In this document: positions 1-8,083 of the stretch, one piece after another
How positions within the stretch are numbered: the first letter of the stretch is position 1
Layout: the number at the start of each line of letters is the position of its first letter
DNA from: Paenilisteria rustica
Lineage (GTDB): Bacteria; Bacillota; Bacilli; Lactobacillales; Listeriaceae
NCBI RefSeq assembly: GCF_013820765.1
Contig: NZ_JABJVM010000003.1
Location: forward strand, 267,688-331,687
Direction of reading: 5' to 3'
DNA length: 64,000 bases
Made by a program: the position numbers and the translations under genes
The notes under the pieces: generated by a model
Seen by the model: only the letters and a program-made list of their open reading frames with translations
The model's database searches: none
What the model was told of the DNA's origin: nothing

Positions 1-60
1 AAATGGCTGGTTTTTATGACTGGCTATTTTCTTTGCTTAAAATCAGATTTCACTAGCATT

Positions 61-80
61 TATATCATAATTATGATATA
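61..80. promoter_or_regulatory. 20-bp palindromic operator upstream of Phd-like antitoxin
   Basis: TATATCATAATTATGATATA is a perfect 20-bp palindrome. It overlaps a TATAAT -10 element at 77-82, and a related AT-rich imperfect dyad follows at about 82-100. Phd/YefM antitoxins typically repress their own promoter through such palindromes, so this is the likely autoregulatory site. I see no convincing -35. Confidence 0.55.
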
Positions 81-116
81 ATAATGATAATATTATGATA
101 AGAGGAGGGCAAGGAG

Positions 117-296
117 ATGCCTGAAATTAGACCGGTTTCGGATTTGAGAAATAATTTTACTGATATTTCCAAAATTGTCCACGAACGTAGTGAACCTATT
201 TTTTTGACGAAGAATGGGCATGGGGATATGGTAGTGATGAGCATTGAGACCTATGAAGAGATGTGTCAATATGAGACACGCGCGGTAACGAAATAA
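117..296 (+). CDS. Phd/YefM-type antitoxin
   Basis: This 59-residue protein starts at an ATG behind an AGGAGGGCAAGGAG ribosome site. Its sequence (PEIRPVSDLRNNF near the N-terminus, FLTKNGHGDMVVMS in the middle, then IETYEE) is the typical Phd/YefM fold: an N-terminal DNA-binding half and a short C-terminal tail that would wrap a toxin. Family members bind and neutralise a Doc or RelE/YoeB toxin and repress their own operon. No such toxin lies next to it. The next gene, 8 bp downstream, encodes a GNAT acetyltransferase. It may be an orphan antitoxin, may pair with a toxin left of the window, or may pair with the GNAT protein. The family call is strong and the partner is unknown. Confidence 0.8.
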   Translation: MPEIRPVSDLRNNFTDISKIVHERSEPIFLTKNGHGDMVVMSIETYEEMCQYETRAVTK

Positions 297-304
297 CAAA
301 GGGA

Positions 305-823
305 ATGGTGAGATATTTGGATAAGAAGCGGAATTATCATGTGAAGTTTTTGACGGAGAAAGATGTAGAATTGGCTGAGGAAGTATGTGCGAAATGCGAG
401 GATTATTTCTTGATAGAGCAAGGAATGGCGGCAACAACAGAGAATGCGCGCGATATTATTACGGAAATACCAAAGGGCAAGACGAAGTTGGATAAATTTG
501 TGATGGCGGTGCTTGATGAGGCGGATAAGCCAATTGGGTTGATTGATGTTGTCGCAGATTTCCCGCGAAAAGGACAGTGGATTATTGGACTGTTAATGTT
601 GATACCAGAAGAGCGTGGTAGTGGCTTTGGGAAAGTGCTTTATCAAGTTATCAAGGATTGGGCATCTGATGGCAGTGCCGATTCATTGCGGATTGGTGTC
701 CTTGAGGAGAATAAAGAGGCCATTGGTTTTTGGTCTCATCTCGGTTTTGAAAAGCAGGAAGAAAAAAGACAAACATATGGTGAAAAAGAGCATATTGTCC
801 ATGTGATGGTGCGGAATATATAG
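305..823 (+). CDS. GNAT-family N-acetyltransferase
   Basis: This 172-residue protein has a GNAT fold. The acetyl-CoA pyrophosphate loop is visible as LIPEERGSGFGKVLYQ (about residues 98-113), followed by the C-terminal strand-helix block NKEAIGFWSHLGFEKQEE (about 136-153). GNAT enzymes move an acetyl group from acetyl-CoA to an amine, and the substrate cannot be read from sequence. It starts 8 bp after the Phd-like antitoxin and a terminator follows at 829-859, so the two genes probably share a transcript. GNAT toxins of type II systems usually pair with ribbon-helix-helix antitoxins rather than Phd, so a toxin role is only a possibility. The start is an ATG closely preceded by AAAGGG. Confidence 0.8.
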   Translation: MVRYLDKKRNYHVKFLTEKDVELAEEVCAKCEDYFLIEQGMAATTENARDIITEIPKGKTKLDKFVMAVLDEADKPIGLIDVVADFPRKGQWIIGLLMLIPEERGSGFGKVLYQVIKDWASDGSADSLRIGVLEENKEAIGFWSHLGFEKQEEKRQTYGEKEHIVHVMVRNI

Positions 824-828
824 ATGTT

Positions 829-859
829 AAAAAGATACTTTTGGCTAAAGTATCTTTTT
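829..859 (+). terminator. Rho-independent terminator after GNAT gene
   Basis: Perfect 13-bp arms, AAAAAGATACTTT (829-841) and AAAGTATCTTTTT (847-859), flank a 5-nt loop and end in a T-run. Confidence 0.85.
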
Positions 860-944
860 ATGTGGGTGAAAAAAAACGTGAAGCCTATGCAAAAAACGAA
901 ATTGACACAAAATGAATGAAAAGATGGCGATGAAATTCCTTGTG

Positions 945-953
945 TGTTATAAT
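945..953 (+). promoter_or_regulatory. Extended -10 promoter of toxin-antitoxin pair
   Basis: TGTTATAAT is a consensus extended -10 element (TGn-TATAAT) 28 bp upstream of the antitoxin start. The TTGACA at 902-907 is 40 bp away and too far to be its -35. Confidence 0.6.
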
Positions 954-981
954 GGGGAGATAAAAGACGGAGGTGCAGGAG

Positions 982-1203
982 ATGACATCAAACATGGAAG
1001 AAAGCTTTGTGAACGAAACAGCCACCAAATTCGCCTATGAACCTACATGGGTGGCCGCATCAGAAGAAATGATTAGAGAGAAACTGAGCCAAGCAGAAAC
1101 TGACTTCGCGACTGGAAATATAAGCACTTGGGAAGAAGTGAAGAGTCGGGTAGCCATTTTGACAGATCGTGCGCGTGCTGAGTCTGTTACTGAGTGGGAA
1201 TGA
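982..1203 (+). CDS. Probable type II antitoxin partner of ParE/RelE toxin
   Basis: This 73-residue protein is placed directly upstream of a ParE/RelE-like toxin, with 4 bp between the stop and the toxin start. The first half (SNMEESFVNETATKFAY) is polar and flexible. The second half is helical and acidic, as expected for the toxin-binding tail of an antitoxin. I do not recognise the DNA-binding family with certainty, so the role is inferred from size and position. The ATG at 982 sits 8 bp after GGAGG, whereas an in-frame GTG at 973 would lie on top of that ribosome site. An extended -10 promoter lies just upstream. Confidence 0.65.
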   Translation: MTSNMEESFVNETATKFAYEPTWVAASEEMIREKLSQAETDFATGNISTWEEVKSRVAILTDRARAESVTEWE

Positions 1204-1207
1204 ATGT

Positions 1208-1552
1208 ATGGGGGAAAGCGTTAAAATTAGCCTTTCTAGACATGCTAGCATTGATTATGAAAGTATTTCTCTCTATTTGTTGGAAGATTTATATCAAACC
1301 CAAGCTGAGGAGAACTTTAGTAAAGGTGTAGATAAGCTATTTTTGAATTTAGCTGCATTCCCTAAGTTGGGTAGTCTGTATGCTAGTGAAAAGTATCTTT
1401 CTAAACCGTATCGTAAACTTAGCTTTGATAGGTATACAGTATTTTATGTGTATTATGAAGAACAGCAACTTATTGAAGTCCATCGTATTTTGTCTGGTCT
1501 GTCCGATTACACAGCTATTATTAAAGATACCTTGTCACTATATGAATTGTAA
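1208..1552 (+). CDS. ParE/RelE superfamily toxin
   Basis: This 114-residue protein has the RelE/ParE plasmid-stabilisation fold: an N-terminal helix pair (ISLSRHASIDYESISLYL), a central FPKLGSLY segment, and the strand block KPYRKLSFDRYTVFYVYYE followed by IEVHRILSG. These match the RelE/ParE core, in which the RxLxxxxYxVFY block is most conserved. Members are either ribosome-dependent mRNA interferases (RelE) or gyrase poisons (ParE), and the sequence alone does not decide between them. The chosen start at 1208 follows the antitoxin stop closely, while a longer in-frame start at 1169 would overlap the antitoxin by 35 bp without its own ribosome site. A terminator begins at its stop codon. 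Confidence 0.8.
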   Translation: MGESVKISLSRHASIDYESISLYLLEDLYQTQAEENFSKGVDKLFLNLAAFPKLGSLYASEKYLSKPYRKLSFDRYTVFYVYYEEQQLIEVHRILSGLSDYTAIIKDTLSLYEL

Positions 1553-1606
1553 AAAAATCTGGAAAGTGCCTGTCTAAATCAGAGACAGTATACTTTCCAG
1601 ATTTTT
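1553..1606. terminator. Bidirectional terminator between toxin and lacI-type gene
   Basis: A long hairpin has outer arms AAAAATCTGGAAAGT and ACTTTCCAGATTTTT, with A and T runs on both ends. It serves the toxin operon on the plus strand and the convergent LacI-family gene on the minus strand. Confidence 0.85.
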
Positions 1607-2633
1607 AATGTGTATTTAGATGGCTTATTGATGCGCCGTTAATGAGTTTTGTTTCGATAATCATGTTTTTACTGGGGGTACCACTTTGCTGAATTAAGTG
1701 GAAGAGTAACTCGGTAGCTGCTTTTCCTAATCGCTTGGTGGGGATATCGATTGCTGTCAGTGGCGGCGATAGGAAGGTGGAGACAACGCGGTCATTGTAG
1801 CCAACGATGGATAGGTCTTGTGGTATGTGCAAGTTGTGCTCGGAAGCTACTTTATAGATGCTGAGCACTTTTAAATCATCAGTAGCAAAAATGGCGCTCG
1901 GACGATTTGGGTGCGATAGTAGCTGGTTCGCGGCGTTATAAGCGTCTTCGGCAGTGTATCCGCTATCAAGAATCCAGTCACGACGAATGTCTAAATTGTG
2001 ATCAAATAGGCAACTACGATATCCGGCCAGCCGATCAATGGAAACGTGGTGGTTCAGTGGTGCATGAAGGCAAGCGATGTTTTTGTGCCCATTTTTGATG
2101 AGTAGACTTGTTAGTTCGTAGGAGTCTTGGAAATTATCTGTGTCGACTGAATAAACATTTGTATAGTTGCCATCGATTTTTCCGGTTACGACGATGGGGA
2201 TATTGAATGGATCAAGCTTTTCGAAAAAGGATTCGTCTGCGGGCGAGCTTAGCATGATAATTCCTTTGATCATTTTTTCCTTGATTTTGGCAATACATTT
2301 ATCTAGTTCATCATCCGTATTTTGGGAGGTTTGTAGAATTAAATCGAAATTCTGATCCTCTGCAATGGCTGAGATGGAATGGATGATTTCTGAGAAAAAA
2401 GGATTTCCCGCTGTGGTTTTGGTTGGGCGATTTGAAATGACCATAATGGCGTCGAATCCTGAGTTTGTCAGTGCTCGTGCTAGTTTGCTGGGTTTATATT
2501 GCAGTTCTTCAATGGCTGTGAGAACGCGTTTTTTTGAGTCGGCGGAAATGTTTGTCTGATTGTTTAGTACGCGTGAAACGGTGGATTTCGAGACTCCAGC
2601 GTGACGTGCTATGTCGTAAATAGTGGCTCCCAT
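1605..2633 (-). CDS. LacI/GalR-family repressor (YcjW-like) of the glucoside operon
   Basis: The 342-residue protein opens with a LacI helix-turn-helix ([20 protein letters not shown], residues 4-23) and the hinge helix [10 protein letters not shown] periplasmic-binding-protein-like effector domain spans about 60-335, with the usual [21 protein letters not shown] and LSIVGYNDR blocks. It is divergent from the 2865-15109 operon, and a LacI regulator (ycjW) also accompanies the E. coli ycj cluster, so it most likely controls that operon and itself. The inducer is not known from sequence. Candidate operators lie at 2666-2677 and 2837-2848, one beside each promoter. Confidence 0.85.
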   Translation of the reverse strand: MGATIYDIARHAGVSKSTVSRVLNNQTNISADSKKRVLTAIEELQYKPSKLARALTNSGFDAIMVISNRPTKTTAGNPFFSEIIHSISAIAEDQNFDLILQTSQNTDDELDKCIAKIKEKMIKGIIMLSSPADESFFEKLDPFNIPIVVTGKIDGNYTNVYSVDTDNFQDSYELTSLLIKNGHKNIACLHAPLNHHVSIDRLAGYRSCLFDHNLDIRRDWILDSGYTAEDAYNAANQLLSHPNRPSAIFATDDLKVLSIYKVASEHNLHIPQDLSIVGYNDRVVSTFLSPPLTAIDIPTKRLGKAATELLFHLIQQSGTPSKNMIIETKLINGASISHLNTH

Positions 2634-2665
2634 TTTAGTTGTGTCCTCCTTGTTTCTATCTTGAT

Positions 2666-2677
2666 GAGACCGTTCCC
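2666..2677. promoter_or_regulatory. Candidate LacI-family operator near repressor gene
   Basis: GAGACCGTTCCC reads GGGAACGGTCTC on the other strand, an imperfect dyad centred on CG. It shares the GGGAnCGGT core with the site at 2837-2848. It lies about 33 bp upstream of the repressor start, so it would support autoregulation. Confidence 0.4.
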
Positions 2678-2799
2678 ATCTTTATATATACTTATGCTAT
2701 CTATTCTACTCAATTGTGGTAAAGATGTCCAATAAGAAATGAAAGGCTTGCTAACAAAGTGTTTGAGGAACGTTTTTTCGTGATGTGTAAAAAATATCA

Positions 2800-2828
2800 T
2801 TGACAGAAAGCGCTTTCTGTAATATACT
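2800..2828 (+). promoter_or_regulatory. Operon promoter overlapped by perfect 18-bp palindrome (cre-like)
   Basis: TTGACA (2800-2805), a 17-bp spacer and TATACT (2823-2828) form a near-consensus sigma-A promoter. The spacer holds ACAGAAAGCGCTTTCTGT (2803-2820), a perfect palindrome with the GAAAGCGCTTTC core of CcpA cre sites. It could bind CcpA or a LacI-family member. A similar AGAAAGCGCTT abuts the alpha-xylosidase promoter at about 24003, which favours CcpA. Confidence 0.7.
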
Positions 2829-2836
2829 CTTTTTGT

Positions 2837-2848
2837 GGGAGCGGTACC
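2837..2848. promoter_or_regulatory. Second candidate LacI-family operator downstream of -10
   Basis: GGGAGCGGTACC is an imperfect dyad centred on CG, 8 bp after the -10 and before the AAAGGAGG ribosome site. It shares GGGAnCGGT with the site near the repressor gene, so bound repressor could block transcription start. Confidence 0.4.
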
Positions 2849-2864
2849 ATAAAAGGAGGTAAAA

Positions 2865-4547
2865 ATGGATATTCTTTTAAGACGATTGGAATGTATATAT
2901 GGAAGTGAAAGCGCTATATCTCTAGAGGGAAAGATTAGAGAGCGAATACAAGAAGCGAAAATGAAGAAATTAAAGCAACGAAAGTCAGGCTGGGATCAAG
3001 AAGATGTGGTTATGATTACATATGGTGATCAGTTTTGCGAAAAGGATCAACCTACACTTACGACGCTTAAGAAGATGTATGATAAGTACTTGGATGAGAT
3101 GTTTGAAGTAGTTCATATTTTGCCGTTTTATCCGTATTCTTCGGATGATGGTTTTTCGGTGATTGATTACAAAATGGTGAATCCAAAGCTTGGTGATTGG
3201 CGGAATGTTGCGGATTTGACGCAATCGACGCGGTTGATGTTTGATTATGTTTGCAACCATATGTCGGCGAAAAGTGACTGGTTCCAGGGCTTTCTGAATC
3301 AGGACGCGGAATATGATGATTTCTTTGTTTCGCTGCCGCAAGATACGGATTTGACGGCGGTTACTAGGCCGCGGGCGACGCCTGTTTTGACGGAGTTTGA
3401 GATGACGGATGGTACGAAAAAGCATATTTGGACGACGTTTAGCGCTGATCAGATTGATCTTAATTTTAGGAATCCGAATGTGTTGTTGAAAATGATTGAT
3501 GTTTTGGCATTTTATTTGGAGGAAGGCGCGGAGTATATTAGGTTGGATGCGGTTGGTTTCATGTGGAAAGAGCCTGGGACATCTTGCATTCACTTGGAAA
3601 AAACGCATGAGATTGTGAAGTTATTCCGCGATATTCTGGATGAAATTGCTCCTGGAACGGTGATGATTACGGAGACGAACGTGCCGCATAAGGATAATAT
3701 TACTTACTTTGGAAATGGCCAAGATGAGGCGCATATGGTGTACCAGTTCCCGTTGCCACCGCTTGTTTTGCAGGCGATACATACTGGTGATGGGCAAGCG
3801 TTATCAGGCTGGGCGCGTGATTTGGAGTTGCCTGGTGAGGATGCTACGTTTTTCAATTTCCTAGCTTCACATGATGGTATTGGCTTGAATCCGATTCGTG
3901 GGATTTTGCCGGAAGAGGAGATTTTGGCTCTGGTGGCGGACTTGGAAAAGGAAGGCGCGCTTGTTTCGTATAAGCAGAATCCTGATGGGACGAAGAGTCC
4001 ATATGAGGTGAATGTGACGTACATGGATGCGCTGAATCGCTTGGCGGACAACGATGATACTCGGTTACAACGATTCTTGTTGGCGCATTCGATTTTGCTG
4101 ACGATTCCTGGTGTTCCAGCGGTTTACGTGCAAAGTATTCTAGGTGCTCGAAATGATCTGGATGGTGTCGCAGAAACGGGACATAATCGCTCGATCAACC
4201 GTAAAAAATACCCGATTTCGGAGATTGAAATGGGACTTGCGGATGAGAAAACATTGATGCATCGTACTTTTGAAGGAATTAAAGAAATGATTCAAGTTCG
4301 TAAAACGCAAGGCTTATTCCATCCCAATGTGCCGATGGAGGTTGTGGATTTAGGGAAAGAAATTTTTGCAATTAGGCGTGTGGATGCTTCGGGAGATAGT
4401 GTTCTTGCATTGCATAATTTATCTGATCAGCCGATATCATGTGATGTCGCTGTGAATTGGGATATTTTAAAAGATCAGCCGATTTCTGGGAGCGCTCCAA
4501 TTATTCTTGCTCCTTACGAATTCCGCTGGTTAACAAACAAAAACTAG
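2865..4547 (+). CDS. ycjM: GH13_18 phosphorylase, probable glucosylglycerate phosphorylase (YcjM-like)
   Basis: This 560-residue enzyme of the sucrose-phosphorylase subfamily of GH13 has the three acidic active-site residues in the expected motifs. The nucleophile is Asp228 in RLDAVGF, the acid/base Glu270 in MITETNVPH, and the transition-state Asp337 in ASHDGIG. Subfamily GH13_18 covers sucrose, sucrose-6-phosphate, glucosylglycerol and glucosylglycerate phosphorylases. Length and neighbours match E. coli YcjM, which splits 2-O-alpha-glucosylglycerate with phosphate into glucose-1-phosphate and glycerate. The glycerate kinase at the end of this operon supports glycerate as a product. The enzyme is cytoplasmic, with no signal peptide. 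It is the first gene of the operon, with a strong ribosome site (AAAGGAGG). Substrate choice is inferred from context. Confidence 0.85.
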   Translation: MDILLRRLECIYGSESAISLEGKIRERIQEAKMKKLKQRKSGWDQEDVVMITYGDQFCEKDQPTLTTLKKMYDKYLDEMFEVVHILPFYPYSSDDGFSVIDYKMVNPKLGDWRNVADLTQSTRLMFDYVCNHMSAKSDWFQGFLNQDAEYDDFFVSLPQDTDLTAVTRPRATPVLTEFEMTDGTKKHIWTTFSADQIDLNFRNPNVLLKMIDVLAFYLEEGAEYIRLDAVGFMWKEPGTSCIHLEKTHEIVKLFRDILDEIAPGTVMITETNVPHKDNITYFGNGQDEAHMVYQFPLPPLVLQAIHTGDGQALSGWARDLELPGEDATFFNFLASHDGIGLNPIRGILPEEEILALVADLEKEGALVSYKQNPDGTKSPYEVNVTYMDALNRLADNDDTRLQRFLLAHSILLTIPGVPAVYVQSILGARNDLDGVAETGHNRSINRKKYPISEIEMGLADEKTLMHRTFEGIKEMIQVRKTQGLFHPNVPMEVVDLGKEIFAIRRVDASGDSVLALHNLSDQPISCDVAVNWDILKDQPISGSAPIILAPYEFRWLTNKN

Positions 4548-4558
4548 GAGGGTTTTAG

Positions 4559-5857
4559 GTGAAAAAGAGAGGTTCGATTTTACTTGTTGTTGTGTTAATG
4601 TTGAGTGCGATTTTGGCGGCGTGTGGCGGTTCATCGGGAAGCTCAGATGATAAAGAAGTAACGATTGAATTCATGCATTCCTCGGTTGAAAAGGAACGTT
4701 TGGATGTTATAAAAGAATTAGTTGCGAAATTTGAAAAGGAAAATCCGAATATTAAAGTGAAGCAAGTGCCTGTCGAGGAAGATGCGTTCAACACGAAAGT
4801 TGTAACGTTGGCGCGTTCTGGCAAATTGCCGGCAGTTTTGGAAGTAAGTCAAGATTTTGCGAAAGTAATGGATAAAGATAAATTGATCGATCAAGACGCG
4901 GTCAAAGACGTGATTAAAGAGGTTGGCGAGGATAGTTATTATGAAGGCGCGCTGAACTTGGTGCGTTCTGAGAATGGCAAAAGTTATATCGGCGTTCCAC
5001 TTACGGGTTGGGTGCAAGGTATTTGGTACGACAAGAAGGCTTTAGCTGCGGCGAATTTCGAGGAGCCAAAGAATTGGAATGACATTTTGACAATCGCGAA
5101 GCATTTTACGAATAAAGCGAACAAGAAATATGGGATTGCGATTCCTACAGCAGAAGGCGCGATGGCGGAGCAAGCATTTTCTCAGTTTGCGCTTTCCAAT
5201 GAAGCGAACGTTTTAGATGCGAAGGGCAACATCACGATTGATACGAAAGAAATGAAACAGGCGTTGACGTTTTATCAAGAATTATCGAAATACACGATGC
5301 CTGGATCGAATGATGTAACGGAAATCAAGGATGCATTTATGAACGGCACGGCTCCAATGGCGATGTATTCGACGTATATTTTGCCGGCGGTATTCACGGA
5401 TGGCGACCCAAGTAATGTTGGATTTATTATTCCAGAAGAGAAGGAAAAAGCAGTGTACGGAACGGTTTCGGCGCTGGCACTTTCGGACGGTCTGGATGAT
5501 GCACAAAAAGATGCTGGTAAAAAATTCGTGGAGTTCTTGTCACAACCTGAGAACCAAACGAAATGGGTACTAATGTCTCCAGGTGGGGCACAACCAGTAA
5601 ATAAAGGCGTTATCGAGAACGCAGCGTACAAAAACAATGAAGTCGTGAAATCATTCGGCGCGTTGTCTGAGGAAATCGCGAAATCGTTCGATGATATTCA
5701 GATTTTCGGCTTAGTTGACGGTAAAAACTTCACCAAAATGGGCGATATCACAAGTTCAGGCGTTATCGCAAAAATGGTGAATAATGTGACGGTTGGCGGC
5801 AAGGACGTCGATTCAGAGCTTGAAAAAGCGCAGAGCACGGCCGAATCCAATAACTAA
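4559..5857 (+). CDS. ycjN: ABC sugar importer, substrate-binding lipoprotein (YcjN-like)
   Basis: The 432-residue protein has a lipoprotein signal: KK/R residues, a hydrophobic stretch, then lipobox LAAC with the lipidated Cys22, followed by a Gly/Ser linker. The rest is a family 1 extracellular solute-binding fold (VTIEFMHSSVEKERLD at the start, PLTGWVQGIWYDKKAL in the middle, NGTAPMAMY later). It should capture an oligosaccharide or glucoside outside the membrane and pass it to the two permeases encoded next. The GTG start follows AGGAGG. Sequence does not define the ligand, but the adjacent phosphorylases suggest alpha-glucosides such as kojibiose or glucosylglycerate. Confidence 0.9.
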   Translation: MKKRGSILLVVVLMLSAILAACGGSSGSSDDKEVTIEFMHSSVEKERLDVIKELVAKFEKENPNIKVKQVPVEEDAFNTKVVTLARSGKLPAVLEVSQDFAKVMDKDKLIDQDAVKDVIKEVGEDSYYEGALNLVRSENGKSYIGVPLTGWVQGIWYDKKALAAANFEEPKNWNDILTIAKHFTNKANKKYGIAIPTAEGAMAEQAFSQFALSNEANVLDAKGNITIDTKEMKQALTFYQELSKYTMPGSNDVTEIKDAFMNGTAPMAMYSTYILPAVFTDGDPSNVGFIIPEEKEKAVYGTVSALALSDGLDDAQKDAGKKFVEFLSQPENQTKWVLMSPGGAQPVNKGVIENAAYKNNEVVKSFGALSEEIAKSFDDIQIFGLVDGKNFTKMGDITSSGVIAKMVNNVTVGGKDVDSELEKAQSTAESNN

Positions 5858-5872
5858 GAATAAGGAGGCACT

Positions 5873-6754
5873 ATGAAAACAAAAGCATATAAACGCTCGG
5901 ATGCAAAAATGGCGCTGGCCTTGCTGTCGCCTAGTATCCTCTTATTACTTGTGTTAGTGGCATATCCGATGATTTCAAACATTCAAATTAGCTTTTTAGA
6001 GTTACCGCTCAATCCGAATTTGGATTCAACGTTTATCGGTTTGCAAAATTACATTGATATTTTAACGGATGCTGAATTTTATAAGTCATTGGCTTTAACA
6101 TTTGGCTATACGATTCTAGTAGTAGTTGGTAGTACAGGAATGGGGCTTCTGGTTGCGATATTCTTTAACCGGGAGTTCAGATTCCGGAAAACGGCGCGTT
6201 CGCTTATTATTTTGTCATACGTGACGCCGTCGATTTCCTTGATTTTTGCTTGGAAATACATGTTTAACAATAGTTATGGTGTAATCAACTATGTTGGTGG
6301 CGATATTCTTCATCTTTGGAAGGATGCACCACTTTGGTTTGATAACCCTGTTTCGAGCTTCATTTTAGTCGTGTTATTCGCGATTTGGCGTTATTTCCCG
6401 TATGCTTTCATTTCGTTCTTAGCGATTTTGCAAACGGTGGATAAATCGCTTTATGAAGCTGCGGAAATGGACGGGGCAAGTGTTTGGGATAAATTCAAAA
6501 TTGTGACGTTACCAGCAATCATGCCAGTTTTGGCGACAGTTGTGACCTTGCGTGCGATTTGGATGTTCTACATGTTTACCGACGTATACTTGCTAACAAA
6601 CAAAGTAAATATTCTTGGGGTTTACCTGTATCAAACAGCCTTTGCATTCAATGATCTAGGTAAAGCATCGGCGATTTCGGTGATTCTGTTTGTCATCATC
6701 TTTGTGGTCATCATGGTTACAAGAAAGCGAGTGAATTTAAATGGCGGTAAGTAG
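5873..6754 (+). CDS. ycjO: ABC sugar importer permease, MalF-type (YcjO-like)
   Basis: This 293-residue membrane protein has about six transmembrane helices and the cytoplasmic EAA loop EAAEMDGASVWDKFKIVTLP, where the importer ATPase docks. It forms a heterodimeric channel with the permease encoded next, whose start overlaps its end by 14 bp. No ATPase gene is present in this operon, so the pair probably uses a shared MsmX-type ATPase encoded elsewhere. That arrangement is common for Firmicute sugar importers of this family. Confidence 0.9.
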   Translation: MKTKAYKRSDAKMALALLSPSILLLLVLVAYPMISNIQISFLELPLNPNLDSTFIGLQNYIDILTDAEFYKSLALTFGYTILVVVGSTGMGLLVAIFFNREFRFRKTARSLIILSYVTPSISLIFAWKYMFNNSYGVINYVGGDILHLWKDAPLWFDNPVSSFILVVLFAIWRYFPYAFISFLAILQTVDKSLYEAAEMDGASVWDKFKIVTLPAIMPVLATVVTLRAIWMFYMFTDVYLLTNKVNILGVYLYQTAFAFNDLGKASAISVILFVIIFVVIMVTRKRVNLNGGK

Positions 6755-7592
6755 TAAAAAATCAAAACGGACGAAGAAAATTGTTTTTTATGTGAGTTTA
6801 GTGTTATTTCTCTTGTTCACGCTGTTTCCATTCTTGATTATGATGATGACGTCGTTTAAGAGTCCGAAAGAGGCGATTTCAACAACGCCAACATTTTTCC
6901 CTAAAGATTGGACATTTCAGCATTATTTAGATATTTTCAATCCGGATATATTCCCATTTTTGACGTATTTTAAAAATAGTTTTATCGTTGCGTTAGTTGC
7001 AGCAGGAATTGCAGTTGTTTTAGGGATTTTAGGTGCGTATGCCTTGTCAAAATTGCGTTTCCGGGCGCGGACAACGATTAATGCGAGTTTTTATACGGTT
7101 TACATGTTTTCAGGTATTTTGTTAATCGTGCCGTTGTTTAAAATTATTTCGAGTGTTGGATTGTATGACACGAGAACGGCGCTGATTATCACGATGGTTG
7201 TGCAAACATTGCCGACTGCGATATTCATGTTGATTAGTTATTTTGACACGATTCCAGTGGATATTGAGGAAGCAGCGATGATGGACGGCTTGAATCGAAT
7301 GCAGATTATTTTGCGGATTATCGTACCACTCGCGATCTCAGGGATTGTTTCTGTATTCGTGTATTGTTTCATGGTAGCTTGGAATGATTATCTGTTTGCG
7401 TCGATTTTCTTGTCGGATTCAGAGCTGTTCACATTGCCGATTGGCTTGAATACGCTGTTTAGTACACCAGATTATATTTGGGGTCGCATGATGGCGGCGT
7501 CTCTTGTGACGGCATTGCCAGTTGTTATTATGTACGCTTTGTCAGAACGTTTCATCAAAGGAAATTTAACCGACGGCGGCGTCAAAGGCTAG
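6741..7592 (+). CDS. ycjP: ABC sugar importer permease, MalG-type (YcjP-like)
   Basis: This 283-residue protein has six predicted transmembrane helices and the EAA loop EEAAMMDGLNRMQIILRIIV. It starts inside the end of the upstream permease gene, which suggests translational coupling. The C-terminal SERFIKGNLTDGGVKG is typical of MalG-type permeases. Directly after the stop codon begin three copies of a 172-bp repeat, the only large gap in the operon. Confidence 0.9.
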   Translation: MAVSSKKSKRTKKIVFYVSLVLFLLFTLFPFLIMMMTSFKSPKEAISTTPTFFPKDWTFQHYLDIFNPDIFPFLTYFKNSFIVALVAAGIAVVLGILGAYALSKLRFRARTTINASFYTVYMFSGILLIVPLFKIISSVGLYDTRTALIITMVVQTLPTAIFMLISYFDTIPVDIEEAAMMDGLNRMQIILRIIVPLAISGIVSVFVYCFMVAWNDYLFASIFLSDSELFTLPIGLNTLFSTPDYIWGRMMAASLVTALPVVIMYALSERFIKGNLTDGGVKG

Positions 7593-8083
7593 GTCAGAGC
7601 AACGAGAAGCATTCATCTTCGTCGTTAAAAGTTCCGTTCCAGTGCTCACGTACGCAAGTACGCTCCGCACCTGGTACTCACTTTTGCCTAGAAGCTAAAA
7701 GCTTCTCGTCGCTCTGACGGTTTGGAGGCACGGAGTTGGTTTGTAGGTGAAAGAATAATTTGGGTGAAAAGGATTTGAAAGCATTCATCTTGATTGTTAA
7801 AAGTTTCGTTTCAGTGCTGGCGTACGCAAGTACGTTCCGCATCTGGTACGCACTTTTGCCTAGAAGCTAAAAGCTTCTCGTCACTCTGACGGTTTGGAGG
7901 CACGGAGTTGGTTTGTAGGTGAAAGAATAATTTGGGTGAAAAGGATTTGAGAGCATTCATCTTGATTGTTAAAAGTTTCGTTTCAGTGCTGGCGTACGCA
8001 AGTACGCTCCGCACCTGGTACTCACTTTTGCCTAGAAGCTAAAAGCTTCTCGTCGCTCTGACGGTTTGGAGGCACGGAGTTGG
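7593..8083. repeat. Three tandem copies of a 172-bp intergenic repeat inside the operon
   Basis: The marker GCATTCATCT recurs at 7609, 7781 and 7953, an exact 172-bp period, and the last block GGAGGCACGGAGTTGG ends at 7739 and 8083, again 2 x 172. Each copy carries two short hairpins: GCGTACGCAAGTACGC-like and AGAAGCTAAAAGCTTCT. In the first copy, 18-bp arms at 7593-7610 and 7701-7718 pair at 17 of 18 positions, so the whole unit could fold as a long stem. Copies differ at a few positions. I see no coding sense. It may tune transcript stability between the permease and the enzyme half of the operon. Confidence 0.85.

Noticed and set aside
902..907. TTGACA upstream of the small antitoxin gene as a -35 element
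   Set aside because: It is 40 bp from the TATAAT at 948, far from the usual 16-18 bp. The extended -10 explains the promoter better.
7811..8014. Open frame inside the 172-bp repeats
   Set aside because: It is only open because the repeat lacks stops in that frame. No ribosome site, no conserved sequence.
7593..8083. Tandem repeats taken as a CRISPR array
   Set aside because: The unit is 172 bp and almost entirely identical between copies. There are no short repeats with variable spacers and no cas genes.
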